In this document: positions 41,747 through 50,016 of the stretch, one piece after another | Layout: every line of letters starts with the position of its first letter | Position numbering within the stretch: position 1 is the stretch's first letter | Assembly (NCBI RefSeq): GCF_030398335.1 | Contig: NZ_JAOAOP010000006.1 | Coordinates: forward strand, 45,675-109,674 | Direction: 5' to 3' | DNA from: Aquibium sp. A9E412 | GTDB taxonomy: Bacteria; Pseudomonadota; Alphaproteobacteria; Rhizobiales; Rhizobiaceae | Length of the DNA: 64,000 nt | Notes under the pieces: generated by a model | What the model was told of the DNA's origin: nothing | Seen by the model: only the letters and a program-made list of their open reading frames with translations | Database searches by the model: none | Program-made: the position numbers and the translations under genes

Positions 41747-43150
41747 TCAGGGCGCCAGGCGGATGCCCGACAGCGCCGCGAAGCTCGCCTCGGCGGCAAG
41801 GCCGAAGCCGGCGACCAGCGCGCCCGAGGCGGCCATGGCGACCAGCGTCCAGCGGCCGAGCGTGGCCACGCGCCCCGGCGCGGCGGCGAAATAGGCCGGC
41901 CCGAGCACGCGCAGATAGTAATAGAGCGACAGCACCGTGTTGAGAACGGCGACGACGGCGAGCCAGGCATAGCCGCCCTCGATGGTGACGGCGAACAGCG
42001 CCAGCTTGCCGATGAAGCCGGCGAGCGGCGGAATGCCGACCAGCGACAGGAAGCTCGTCACCAGGACCAGCGCGGCGAGCGGCCGCTCGCCGGCCAGCCC
42101 GGCATAGTCGGCGCGCGCGGTGCGGCCGCGCAGATGGGTGACCACGGCGAAGGCGGCCAGGTTGGCGACCGCGTAGCCGAGCAGGAAGACGAGCAGGGCG
42201 GCGGCCGCCTCGTCAGCGCGCCCGACGACACAGACCGCCATCAGCGCGTAGCCCGACTGCGAGACCGAGGACCAGCCGAGCATGCGGCGCACGTCGTCCT
42301 GCCACAGCGCGGCGGCGTTGCCGAGCGTCATGGTGGCGACGGCGAGCAGCGCGACCAGCGGGCGGATCGCCGCCATGTCGGCGGGAAACAGGTCGACCAG
42401 CCGCAGAAGCAGCACCGCCGCGCCGATCTTCGGCACCACGGTGAGAAAGGCGGCGGCCGGCGCCGGCGCGCCCTCGGCGACGTCCGGCATCCAGCTGTGG
42501 AAGGGCACGGCGCCGAGCTTGAAGGCGACGCCGGCCACCGTCAGGGCGAGGCCGGTGAGCGCCAGCGGCGACAGCGCGCCGGGCGCGGCGCCGGCGATCT
42601 CGGCGAAGCCGGTGGCCTGCAGCGTGCCGACCATCAGCGCCACGCCGATCGCCAGGATGGCGTTGGCGAAGGCGCCGATCAGGAAGTACTTCATGCCGGC
42701 CTCGACCGAGGGGCCCCAGTCGCGGTGGTAGGCGGCCAGCGTGTAGCCGGTCACCGAGGACAGAAGCACGGCGATGAGCAGTTGCAGCAGGTCGGCGGCG
42801 GCCGCCAGCGCCATCGCGCCGAGCGCCGACAGGAGCAGGATCGCGTAATATTCGCCGTGCCGGCGGTCGGTCCTCAGCCAGGGCGGCGTCATCACCACGG
42901 CGACGGCCGTGGCGCCGAGGATCAGCATGCGCGCCCACACGCTGGCGCCGTCGATCGCCCAGACGCCGGAAAAGGTCAGTGTGCGCATGCCGACCTGGCC
43001 GGCAAGCAGCGTGGCGGCGAGCGCGATGCCGGCGAGCGCGGCCGGCGCGCCAAGCCATTGCCAGGCGCGCGGGGCGAAGCCGGCGGCGAGCAGGATCGCC
43101 ACCGCCGTCAGCAGCAGCGCGATCTCCGGCGCGACGTCGCCGAGCGGCAT
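41747..43150 (-). CDS. nuoN: NuoN-like proton-channel subunit of a complex I-like membrane arm
   Basis: A 467-residue antiporter-like protein with about 14 helices, closest to NuoN: VAFKLGAVPFHSWMPDVAEGAPAP holds the TM7 Lys, VPKIGAAVLLLR a second Lys and LAGFIGKLALFAVTI the TM12 Lys. The TM5 glutamate normally in the (V/I)ELLS motif is missing: the corresponding stretch reads LIAVLLSSVTGY. It is the last gene of the operon, starting 1 nt after the nuoM stop. The proton path may be altered or uncoupled; that is inference from one motif. Confidence 0.9.
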   Translation of the reverse strand: MPLGDVAPEIALLLTAVAILLAAGFAPRAWQWLGAPAALAGIALAATLLAGQVGMRTLTFSGVWAIDGASVWARMLILGATAVAVVMTPPWLRTDRRHGEYYAILLLSALGAMALAAAADLLQLLIAVLLSSVTGYTLAAYHRDWGPSVEAGMKYFLIGAFANAILAIGVALMVGTLQATGFAEIAGAAPGALSPLALTGLALTVAGVAFKLGAVPFHSWMPDVAEGAPAPAAAFLTVVPKIGAAVLLLRLVDLFPADMAAIRPLVALLAVATMTLGNAAALWQDDVRRMLGWSSVSQSGYALMAVCVVGRADEAAAALLVFLLGYAVANLAAFAVVTHLRGRTARADYAGLAGERPLAALVLVTSFLSLVGIPPLAGFIGKLALFAVTIEGGYAWLAVVAVLNTVLSLYYYLRVLGPAYFAAAPGRVATLGRWTLVAMAASGALVAGFGLAAEASFAALSGIRLAP

Positions 43151-43151
43151 G

Positions 43152-44651
43152 TCAGCGCCCCGCCACGATGACCGCCGCGCCGTGGTCGATGACGGCGAGC
43201 AGCCAGGTCGGCCACACGCCGATCAGCACCACGAAGAACAGCAGGCCGACCATCACCAGGCTCTCGCGCCGGCCGAGATCGGCGAAGTCGCGGTGCGTTT
43301 CGGGCAGCGGGCCGAAGAACAGCTTCTGGATCATGCGCAGGAACAGCGCGGCGGTGACGAGCAGGCCGACGACGCCGATGGCGGCGAGCCACGGGAACAC
43401 CGCGAAGGTGCCGGCGAAGATCTGGAACTCGGCGACGAAGCCGGCCAGCGCCGGCAGGCCGAAGCTGGCGAAGGCGGCGAGCATGGTGGCGGCGGCGAGC
43501 TTCGGCGCCCGGCCGGCCAGACCGCCATAGCCGTCGAGGTCGTAGTCCTGCGTGCGCGTCCAGAAGCCGCCGGCGATCAGGAACAGCGCGCCGGTGATGA
43601 GGCCGTGCGCCACCATCTCGACCACGGCGCCGGTCAGCGCGAGCTGGCGGGCCGCCTCCTGGCCGGCGCCGGCCGTCAGCGCGCCGGCGGTGGCGATGCC
43701 GAGCACGGTGTAGCCCATGTGGTTGACCGAGGTGTAGGCGATGCGGCGCTTGAGATTGGTCTGGGCGAGCGCGACGAGCGCGCCCCACAGGATGGAGACC
43801 AGCGCCAGGACGCCGATCGCCAGCGCGTAGCGGGCGAAGGTCTCCTGCATCATCGACAGCGGGATGCGGATCAGCCCGTAGCCGCCCATCTTCAGGAGCA
43901 CGCCGGCGAGGATGGCCGAGGCCGGTCCTGGCGCGTCGACATGGGCCGGCGGCAGCCAGGTGTGCACCGGCACCAGCGGCGTCTTGACGGCGAAGCCGAC
44001 GACGAAGGCGAGCAGCACCAGCGGTGCGGCGATGCCGGCGCCTTCGAGCGGCTGGCGCTCGATCAGCACGCGCATGTCGAAGGAGAGCGGCCCCGCGCCG
44101 GCCAGCACCAGGCCGAGGATGCCGAGCAGGATGGCGAGCGAGCCGGCCAGCGTGTAGACGAAGAACTTGAGCGCCGCCTGCTGCGCGGCGCCGTGGCCCC
44201 AGCGGCCGATCAGGAAGTACATGCCGACCAGCGACAGGTCGAAGAAGACGTAGAACAGCAGCAGGTCGAGCACCAGGAACAGGCCGAGCGAGACGCCCTC
44301 CAGGAACAGCAGCCAGGCGAAGTACTGCCGGGCGCGGCCGTCCGTCTCGACCGGCCACAGGATGGCGCCGAGGAACAGCAGCGCCGACATCGCCGCGATC
44401 GGCAGCGACACGCCGTCGACGCCGAGCCGCCAGGCGACGTCGAGGCTGGGAATCCAGGGCAGCTCCTCGACGGCCTGGAAGGTCGGCGCGCCGGGCGCGG
44501 TGTCGAAGCCGAGCCAGACGAGCGCCAGCAGCGCCAGCGGCAGGGCGGCGACGGCGGCCGCGGCGGTGCGCGCGGCCGTCTCGCCCGTCTCGCGCCACAG
44601 CGCCAGGCCGAGGGCGCCGGCGAGCGGCGCGAGGATGGCGAGGGTGAGCAT
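43152..44651 (-). CDS. nuoM: NuoM-like proton-channel subunit
   Basis: A 499-residue antiporter-like subunit. NuoM traits: FYVFFDLSLVGMYFLIGRWG (TM5 motif, with Asp where Glu is usual), VGFAVKTPLVPVHTWLPPAH with the TM7 Lys, ILAGVLLKMGGYGLIRI and HMGYTVLGIAT. EAPT after AH is changed to DAPG. Its ATG overlaps the nuoL stop by one base (TGATG). Part of the gapless nuoAXHJKLMN operon. Confidence 0.93.
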   Translation of the reverse strand: MLTLAILAPLAGALGLALWRETGETAARTAAAAVAALPLALLALVWLGFDTAPGAPTFQAVEELPWIPSLDVAWRLGVDGVSLPIAAMSALLFLGAILWPVETDGRARQYFAWLLFLEGVSLGLFLVLDLLLFYVFFDLSLVGMYFLIGRWGHGAAQQAALKFFVYTLAGSLAILLGILGLVLAGAGPLSFDMRVLIERQPLEGAGIAAPLVLLAFVVGFAVKTPLVPVHTWLPPAHVDAPGPASAILAGVLLKMGGYGLIRIPLSMMQETFARYALAIGVLALVSILWGALVALAQTNLKRRIAYTSVNHMGYTVLGIATAGALTAGAGQEAARQLALTGAVVEMVAHGLITGALFLIAGGFWTRTQDYDLDGYGGLAGRAPKLAAATMLAAFASFGLPALAGFVAEFQIFAGTFAVFPWLAAIGVVGLLVTAALFLRMIQKLFFGPLPETHRDFADLGRRESLVMVGLLFFVVLIGVWPTWLLAVIDHGAAVIVAGR

Positions 44652-46534
44652 CACAGGCCTCCGAGAACGAGCACGAGGATCATCGCCGCGAGGCCCGCGG
44701 CGCCGAGTGCGTAGTAGTGGTGGGACATGCCGGTCTGCAGCCGGCGGGCGGCGCGGCCGGCCTGCCCGGCGAGTGCGGCCGGCACGGTGACGAGGCCGTC
44801 GCTCGCCGCCTCGCCGAAGCGGTCGCCGGCGCGTGCCAGGCGCTCCGACAGACGCGCCGTGCCGCGCACGCCGGCATCGACGGCGCGGCCGTCGGCCTCG
44901 GCCAGGCCGGCGGCGATGCGCTGCCCGGCGCGGCCGGCAAGGCGCGGCAGGGCGTCGAACAGCCGGTCGTCGAGGCGGGCGGCGGCGCGTGCCAGCGCCG
45001 GCACGCCGGCGCCCGCCGTGCGGTCGATCAGGGCCGGCAGGCCGAGCCAGTCGGCCGCGCCGGGCGCGCTGGCGCCGCGCCGGGCGAAGGCCCAGCCGGC
45101 GAACACACCGAGCGCGATGATGGCGAGCGAGGCGACCAGCTCCCACGCCTTGCCGGGCGGCAGCTCGGCACCGAGGGCGGCAGCGGCCCAGCGGTTCACC
45201 GGCGGCAGCCACAAGAGCGACAGTGCCAGCGTCAGCGCGGCGAGCAGCGCGAGGCCCGCCCGTTCGCCCGCGGCCGGGCGATCGGCGGCGGCCGGGCCGT
45301 GCCGGCCGAAGGCGAGGAACTGCAGCTTGGCCGCATAGGCGGCGCTGAGGCCGCCGGCGAGGATCGTCGCCACGGCGAGCCAGGGCGCGGCATGGCCGGC
45401 GGCGGCGACCACCTTCTCCTTGGTCCAGGCGCCGCCGAGCGGCGGCACGCCGGCCAGGGCCAGCGCTCCGAGCGCCGAGGCGGCGGCGACCAGGGGCAGT
45501 GCCCGGCCGTAGCCCATGCGGTCGAGGTCGAAGCTGCCGGCCCTCTCGCCGGCGATGCCGACGGCGAGAAAGAGCGTCGCCTTGAAGCCGGCATGGGCGA
45601 TCAGATGCAGGATGGCGACGCCGGGATAGCCGGCGCCGACGGCGACGAACATCAGCCCGTAATGGGCCGAGGTCGAGGCGGCGAGCAGCTTCTTGCCGTG
45701 CATCTGCAACAGGCCGACGACGCCGCCGGCGAGCGCGGTGAGGAGGCCGATGGCGAGCACGGCGGGGGCGGCGCCGGCGGCGGCCAGCGTCGGCTCCAGC
45801 CGCGCCAGGATGTAGGCGCCGGCGGCGACCAGGGCGGCGGCGTGCAGCAGCGCCGACACCGAGGTCGGCCCGGCCATGGCGCGGAACAGCCACGGCGAGA
45901 ACGGCACCTGGCCCGACTTGGCGGCCGCCGACAGCACCAGGCCGAAGGCGCAGACCTCGAGATAGGGCGAGGGCAGCCCGGAAAGCGCGGCATAGGAGAA
46001 GGCGCCGGCGCCGGCATAGGCGGCCATGGCGGCGACGAACATGCCGAGATCGCCGAGCCGGGTGGCGACGAAGGCGTAGCGGCCGGCGGCCGGCGCCGCC
46101 TCCTCGCGCCAGTGGTGGCCGATCAGCGCCCAGGAGCAGGCGCCGATGATCTCCCAGCCGATCAACAGCGTCAGCAGGTCGCCGGCGATCACCACGAGCT
46201 GCATGCCGCCGACGAAGACGAGCAGCAGGCCGACGAGCCGCGCCAGCCCGTCGGCCGCCTCGTGCGCGGCGGCATGGACGGCGATGGCGAGCGCCACCAC
46301 AGGCACGGTGAGCGCCACGGCGGCGGCCATCGGCGGCAGCGCCGCCGTCAGTTGCAGCGTCCCGCTCCAGGCGACCGCGCCGGTCCAGCCGCCGGCCGCG
46401 GCGAGGCCGGCGAGCGCGGCCGTGGCGGCGAGCACGAGGGCGGCGGCAAGGCCGAGCGGGCGGCGCGCACGCACGCCGCTGGCCCAGAGCGCCGCGCCGC
46501 CGGCGGCCGGCAGGAGGGCGAGAAGCCAGAGCAT
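44651..46534 (-). CDS. nuoL: NuoL-like proton-channel subunit
   Basis: A 627-residue antiporter-like subunit. The motif LIGWEIIGACSWALIG retains the TM5 Glu, AAKSGQVPFSPWLFRAMAGPTSVSALLHAAALV retains the TM7 Lys and neighbouring Ser/His, and GVPPLGGAWTKEKVVAA the TM12 Lys. The C-terminal part after residue 500 continues with a long amphipathic-looking stretch and a final hydrophobic helix (YYALGAAGLAAMILVLVLGG), consistent with NuoL's lateral helix. Starts by one-base overlap with nuoK. Confidence 0.94.
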   Translation of the reverse strand: MLWLLALLPAAGGAALWASGVRARRPLGLAAALVLAATAALAGLAAAGGWTGAVAWSGTLQLTAALPPMAAAVALTVPVVALAIAVHAAAHEAADGLARLVGLLLVFVGGMQLVVIAGDLLTLLIGWEIIGACSWALIGHHWREEAAPAAGRYAFVATRLGDLGMFVAAMAAYAGAGAFSYAALSGLPSPYLEVCAFGLVLSAAAKSGQVPFSPWLFRAMAGPTSVSALLHAAALVAAGAYILARLEPTLAAAGAAPAVLAIGLLTALAGGVVGLLQMHGKKLLAASTSAHYGLMFVAVGAGYPGVAILHLIAHAGFKATLFLAVGIAGERAGSFDLDRMGYGRALPLVAAASALGALALAGVPPLGGAWTKEKVVAAAGHAAPWLAVATILAGGLSAAYAAKLQFLAFGRHGPAAADRPAAGERAGLALLAALTLALSLLWLPPVNRWAAAALGAELPPGKAWELVASLAIIALGVFAGWAFARRGASAPGAADWLGLPALIDRTAGAGVPALARAAARLDDRLFDALPRLAGRAGQRIAAGLAEADGRAVDAGVRGTARLSERLARAGDRFGEAASDGLVTVPAALAGQAGRAARRLQTGMSHHYYALGAAGLAAMILVLVLGGL

Positions 46535-46839
46535 CAGTTCTTCAACAGGTCGAGGCCCTCGGTCATGTCGGCCTGCCGCTTGCGGTAGACCGCGACCACG
46601 AGGGCGAAGCCGACGGCCATCTCGACGGCCATCACCGCCATCACCAGGATGGCGAGAAGCTGGCCCTCCGGCATGCCGCCGAGACTGAAGGCCCAGAAGC
46701 CGATCACCGCCAGAAGCACGCCGTTGAGCATCAGCTCCAGCCCCATCATCAGCATGACGAAGGACTGCTGCGACAGCGCGCCGTAAAGGCCGATGCCGAT
46801 CAGGCCGGAGGCGACGACGAGCACGCTGACGAGGGTCAT
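46534..46839 (-). CDS. nuoK: NuoK-like membrane subunit
   Basis: A 101-residue three-helix protein. Both functional glutamates of NuoK are present: GLELMLNGV in helix 2 and MAVEMAVGFAL in helix 3. Length equals E. coli NuoK (100). Its ATG overlaps the nuoJ stop (ATGA). Confidence 0.94.
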   Translation of the reverse strand: MTLVSVLVVASGLIGIGLYGALSQQSFVMLMMGLELMLNGVLLAVIGFWAFSLGGMPEGQLLAILVMAVMAVEMAVGFALVVAVYRKRQADMTEGLDLLKN

Positions 46840-47462
46840 CCATGGTCTCCGTGGTGATGGTGGTGATGGTGATGGCCGCCGCCGGACTCGCTCTCCGCAC
46901 GGCCGGCCGGTGCGCCGCCGGGCTCCAGGCCGGGCGGGCAGGCGCCTTCCATGGCGTCGCCGAAGCGGCCGCGCCGGGACGACAGGATGACGGTCGCCAC
47001 CATGGTGGCGAGCAGCGTCACGCCGGCGGTCTCGAAGATCAGCATCGAGGGGCCGAGCAGCTCCGTGCCGAGGTCGCGCACCACCGGCCTGCCCGGCGGC
47101 AGCGGCTCGGCCGGCAGCGTGCTCGCCAGGACGGCCGCCGTCAGCCCGGCGAAGGCGACCACCCCCGCGGCGACCGACAGGCGGTGCTGGTGGACCATCC
47201 ACATCGGGTTGAGGCCGGCCGGGTTCATCATGAACATCACCATGAACAGCGCCATCACCATCATCTCCACGGCCATCATGAAGACCGTGGCGACGCCGAT
47301 GTAGACGGCGGCCATCAGCAGCATCATCAGGCCGACGGCGATGAACGACAGCATCAACAGGAAGGCGCAGCGCACCATGGAATCGGTGCGGAAGACGCGC
47401 CAGCCCGTCCACAGCGCGAAGCCCGACAGGAGGACGAAGACGATGTCGGTGAGGATCGTCAC
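46836..47462 (-). CDS. nuoJ: NuoJ-like membrane subunit with a natural octahistidine tail
   Basis: A 208-residue protein with five hydrophobic segments; VYIGVATVFMMAVEMMVMALFMVMFMMNP corresponds to the NuoJ TM3 region near the NuoK glutamates. Unusually, the C-terminus ends in Gly-Gly-Gly, eight consecutive His, then Gly-Asp-His-Gly. The GTG start overlaps the nuoH stop (GTGA). Somewhat longer than E. coli NuoJ (184) because of a Pro/Gly-rich tail. Confidence 0.9.
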   Translation of the reverse strand: MTILTDIVFVLLSGFALWTGWRVFRTDSMVRCAFLLMLSFIAVGLMMLLMAAVYIGVATVFMMAVEMMVMALFMVMFMMNPAGLNPMWMVHQHRLSVAAGVVAFAGLTAAVLASTLPAEPLPPGRPVVRDLGTELLGPSMLIFETAGVTLLATMVATVILSSRRGRFGDAMEGACPPGLEPGGAPAGRAESESGGGHHHHHHHHGDHG

Positions 47463-48376
47463 AGCGCCTCCACCCCCGCGATCACCAGGCCGAGAAAGGC
47501 GAGCGGCATGAGCACCAGCCACAGCGCGCTCAGCATGCGCGAGGGCGGCAGCCGGGCGAAGGCCTGGCCGGCCGCCACGACGAGCGCCAGCACGAGCGCT
47601 GTCTTGAGCGCCAGCCACGCCGGCCCCGGCAGCACCGGTCCGAGATAGCCGCCGAGGAAGACCGTCGCCGCCATCGCCGAGAACGCCACCAGCATGGTGA
47701 GCCGGGCGACCTGCCAGGCGGCGCGCTGCGGCCCGGAGACCTCCGCCGAGGTGCCGCCGGCGAGATCGTAGGGGTCGGCATAGTCGAACGGGCCGCGCAG
47801 CGTGAGCGACAGGCCGAGCACCAGGAACAGCGGCAGGCCGAGCGGCTGGCGCAGCACGTTCCACAGCCCGCGCTGCGATTCCACGACCGCCGTCAGCGCC
47901 AGCGATTCGGCCGGCAGGGCGGCGGCGATCAGCACGAACATGCTGACCAGCATGGCCGGCAGGCCGATCGCCACGTAGCGATAGGCGCCGATCATGGCGA
48001 AGGGCGCGTTGGCCGACCAGCCGTGCAGGAAGACGACCACGACGACGAGCGATTCGCAGGCGCCCCACAGCACGATGCCGGTCTCCAGGTCGAGCGCCAC
48101 CAGATCCGCCGAGAACGGCACCACCGACAGGCCGACGGCGGCCAGAACGACATAGAACACCGGCGCCAGCAGCCAATTGAGCCGGTCCGGCCGCTCCGTC
48201 GTCACGGCCTGCTGGTGCAGCAGGAAGGCGGCGCGGCGCAGCGGCACGGCGAGTGCTGCGCCGGCCGGCCGGCCGCGCGCCAGCGCCGCCGCCGCGCCGT
48301 CGGCCAGCGCGGCGGCGAGCGCACCGAGGACGAGCAGCGCGAAGAGCAGGGCGATGGCGGCGAGGGCGCTCGTCAT
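47459..48376 (-). CDS. nuoH: Divergent NuoH-like subunit (complex I subunit 1 family)
   Basis: A 305-residue, eight-helix protein recognisable as NuoH from LNWLLAPVFYVVLAAVGLSVVPF, FLHGWSANAPFAMIGAYRYVA and PFDYADPYDLAGGTSAEVSG followed by ATVFLGGY. It is shorter than normal NuoH (about 325-345). The acidic E-channel loop after PFD, usually rich in Glu, keeps only Asp and one Glu, and the SYE motif after the Ser-Asn loop is replaced by Gly-Leu-Pro. The quinone-access site is therefore probably altered. Start ATG overlaps the stop of the NuoB/D-like gene. Confidence 0.88.
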   Translation of the reverse strand: MTSALAAIALLFALLVLGALAAALADGAAAALARGRPAGAALAVPLRRAAFLLHQQAVTTERPDRLNWLLAPVFYVVLAAVGLSVVPFSADLVALDLETGIVLWGACESLVVVVVFLHGWSANAPFAMIGAYRYVAIGLPAMLVSMFVLIAAALPAESLALTAVVESQRGLWNVLRQPLGLPLFLVLGLSLTLRGPFDYADPYDLAGGTSAEVSGPQRAAWQVARLTMLVAFSAMAATVFLGGYLGPVLPGPAWLALKTALVLALVVAAGQAFARLPPSRMLSALWLVLMPLAFLGLVIAGVEAL

Positions 48377-49416
48377 GCGGCGTCCTCGGAAGGCGCGTGC
48401 GGCATGTCGGCGCGGCAGGCGCGCCGCAGCCAGCCCGGCTCGAGGCTCGCCAGCACGAGCATCGCCTCGGCCCATTCGCGGCCGACGAGCAGCTCCGACA
48501 ATGCCATCGGCGCGCCCGGTGCCGGTGCCGCCTCGCCGCGGCCGGCGGCGGCGAGCAGGCCGTCGAGCCGGGTGCGCACGTCGCCGCCGCCGGGGATGCG
48601 GCCGAGGCCGGGCGGTAGGGCGGCGCGGGCGCCGCGCCAGCGCAGCGCCCGCGCCAGATCGGCAACGGCGGCCGGCGTGCCGGGCGCAAGCCCGGCGGCG
48701 CGCCGCAGCATGCGTTCGGCGAGGCCCGGCAGGCCGAGCGGCAGCAGCATGCGCGCGGCCAGGCGCAGCGGATGGGCGGCCTCGAGCGGCTGGTCAAAGG
48801 GCGGGCGGGCGACGGCGAGCTTCTGGATGACGTCGCCCTGCAGCGTCAGGTCGAGGCGCAGGCCGGGCGGGAACGCCGACAGGAACGGGCCGAACGGCGC
48901 GGCATAGGCGTCGAGCGCCAGGCCGTCGCGCAGGTCGTCGTCGGTCATCGCCATGGGCCGGCCGTAGGGCACGCCGCCCATCATGCCCTCGCCGCCCTGG
49001 CCGTGGTCGCCGCGGCCGCGCCACGGGTTGGGCGGCTCGTCGGGCAGCAGCGCGGGCTCGCTCGCCCGCGCACCGGCGACGAGCGCGCGGTAGACCGCGT
49101 GCAGCGCCGCCGCCACGTCGGCGTCCGGCGCCAGGTCGACGCCGTCCGGCGTGAAGCCCGGCAGCGCCTCGGCGCGCCAGCGCAGCGTGGCGCGCGGATG
49201 CGGAAGCTGGTCGTGCAGCCGGCACAGGTCGGCGATGTCGTCGTCGCGGAAACGGCCGCACACCAGAAGCAGCGCGGCGTGGCGCGGCGAGGCGGCGCGG
49301 TCGAGCCGGGCGTCGAGGAACAGGTCCTCGATCGCCGCCGCGGCGCCCTCGCCGATCGCGGCATAGACCGGCGCCGGGGCGGCCGCGGCCAGGCTTGACA
49401 GCCGGCTCACTGCCAT
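48373..49416 (-). CDS. Cofactor-less NuoB/NuoD-like fusion protein of the complex I-like operon
   Basis: A 347-residue soluble protein between nuoA and nuoH. Residues 43-75 (SPRHAALLLVCGRF...DQLPHPRATLRW) align by eye with the NuoB segment SPRQADLLIVAGT...DQMPEPR, but where NuoB continues with its GSCA cluster ligands this protein has RAEALPGF, and the N-terminal double Cys is also absent. Residues 146-202 (GGVPYGRPMAMTDDD, then FGPFLSAFPPGLRLDLTLQG) resemble the start of NuoD/NiFe-hydrogenase large subunits. Only three or so Cys exist and none form a motif. It is probably a structural cap joining the membrane arm; I do not know a named family for it. Overlaps both neighbours by 4-10 bases. 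Confidence 0.75.
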   Translation of the reverse strand: MAVSRLSSLAAAAPAPVYAAIGEGAAAAIEDLFLDARLDRAASPRHAALLLVCGRFRDDDIADLCRLHDQLPHPRATLRWRAEALPGFTPDGVDLAPDADVAAALHAVYRALVAGARASEPALLPDEPPNPWRGRGDHGQGGEGMMGGVPYGRPMAMTDDDLRDGLALDAYAAPFGPFLSAFPPGLRLDLTLQGDVIQKLAVARPPFDQPLEAAHPLRLAARMLLPLGLPGLAERMLRRAAGLAPGTPAAVADLARALRWRGARAALPPGLGRIPGGGDVRTRLDGLLAAAGRGEAAPAPGAPMALSELLVGREWAEAMLVLASLEPGWLRRACRADMPHAPSEDAA

Positions 49417-49757
49417 CGGAAGGCGCCCTCGCGCCAGCCATAGACGATGCCGATCGACAGGATGGCGAGGAACATGCCCATCTCGGCCATCGCCTTGATG
49501 CCCTCGGCGACGTAGACCACGGCCCACGGATACATGAACATCATCTCCATCTCGAAGGCGATGAACAGCAGCGTCATCGGGTAGTAGCGCGCGTGATAGC
49601 GCTGCCAGGCGTGCGTCTGCGGCGCGCCGCCGCCGAGATGCGGCACCTGCTGCGGCGCGCCCGACACGGCATGGCGGACGAGCGCGGCGCGCTCGACGGC
49701 GAAGGCGAGCAAGGCCGCGGCCACGGCCACGCAAGCGATGATCAAGAACGCCGACAT
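49407..49757 (-). CDS. nuoA: NuoA-like membrane subunit, first gene of the operon
   Basis: A 116-residue three-helix protein. The NuoA signature is clear: YYPMTLLFIAFEMEMMFMYPWAVV, with the paired Glu residues, followed by a final helix ending GIVYGWREGAFRW. The loop between helix 1 and 2 lacks the usual Cys-bearing switch sequence (GGAPQTHAWQRYHAR instead). It overlaps the next gene by 10 bases. A weak promoter-like TTGACG lies upstream on the minus strand near 49824-49829. Confidence 0.9.
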   Translation of the reverse strand: MSAFLIIACVAVAAALLAFAVERAALVRHAVSGAPQQVPHLGGGAPQTHAWQRYHARYYPMTLLFIAFEMEMMFMYPWAVVYVAEGIKAMAEMGMFLAILSIGIVYGWREGAFRWQ

Positions 49758-50016
49758 CGGGGTCCCTCCGCCGCCGGATCGGTCCGGCTTGACGAGGACT
49801 GCTAAGGGTTCCAGTTGCTAGAACGTCAAGCCGGCTTCCGGGTTTTGCCAAAAGCCTTTCGTCAACTCGCCAGCCAGCGTGGCGTTCCTGCACCCGCTGC
49901 GGTTTTGCCGCGCGCGCATGATCGCGCACGGCGTGCATGCGCGGGCGACACCGTCTTGCCTTGGGCGGCCAATCCGGCGCATGAACCCGGAAACGGACGA
50001 AGACGGAGCACAGACT

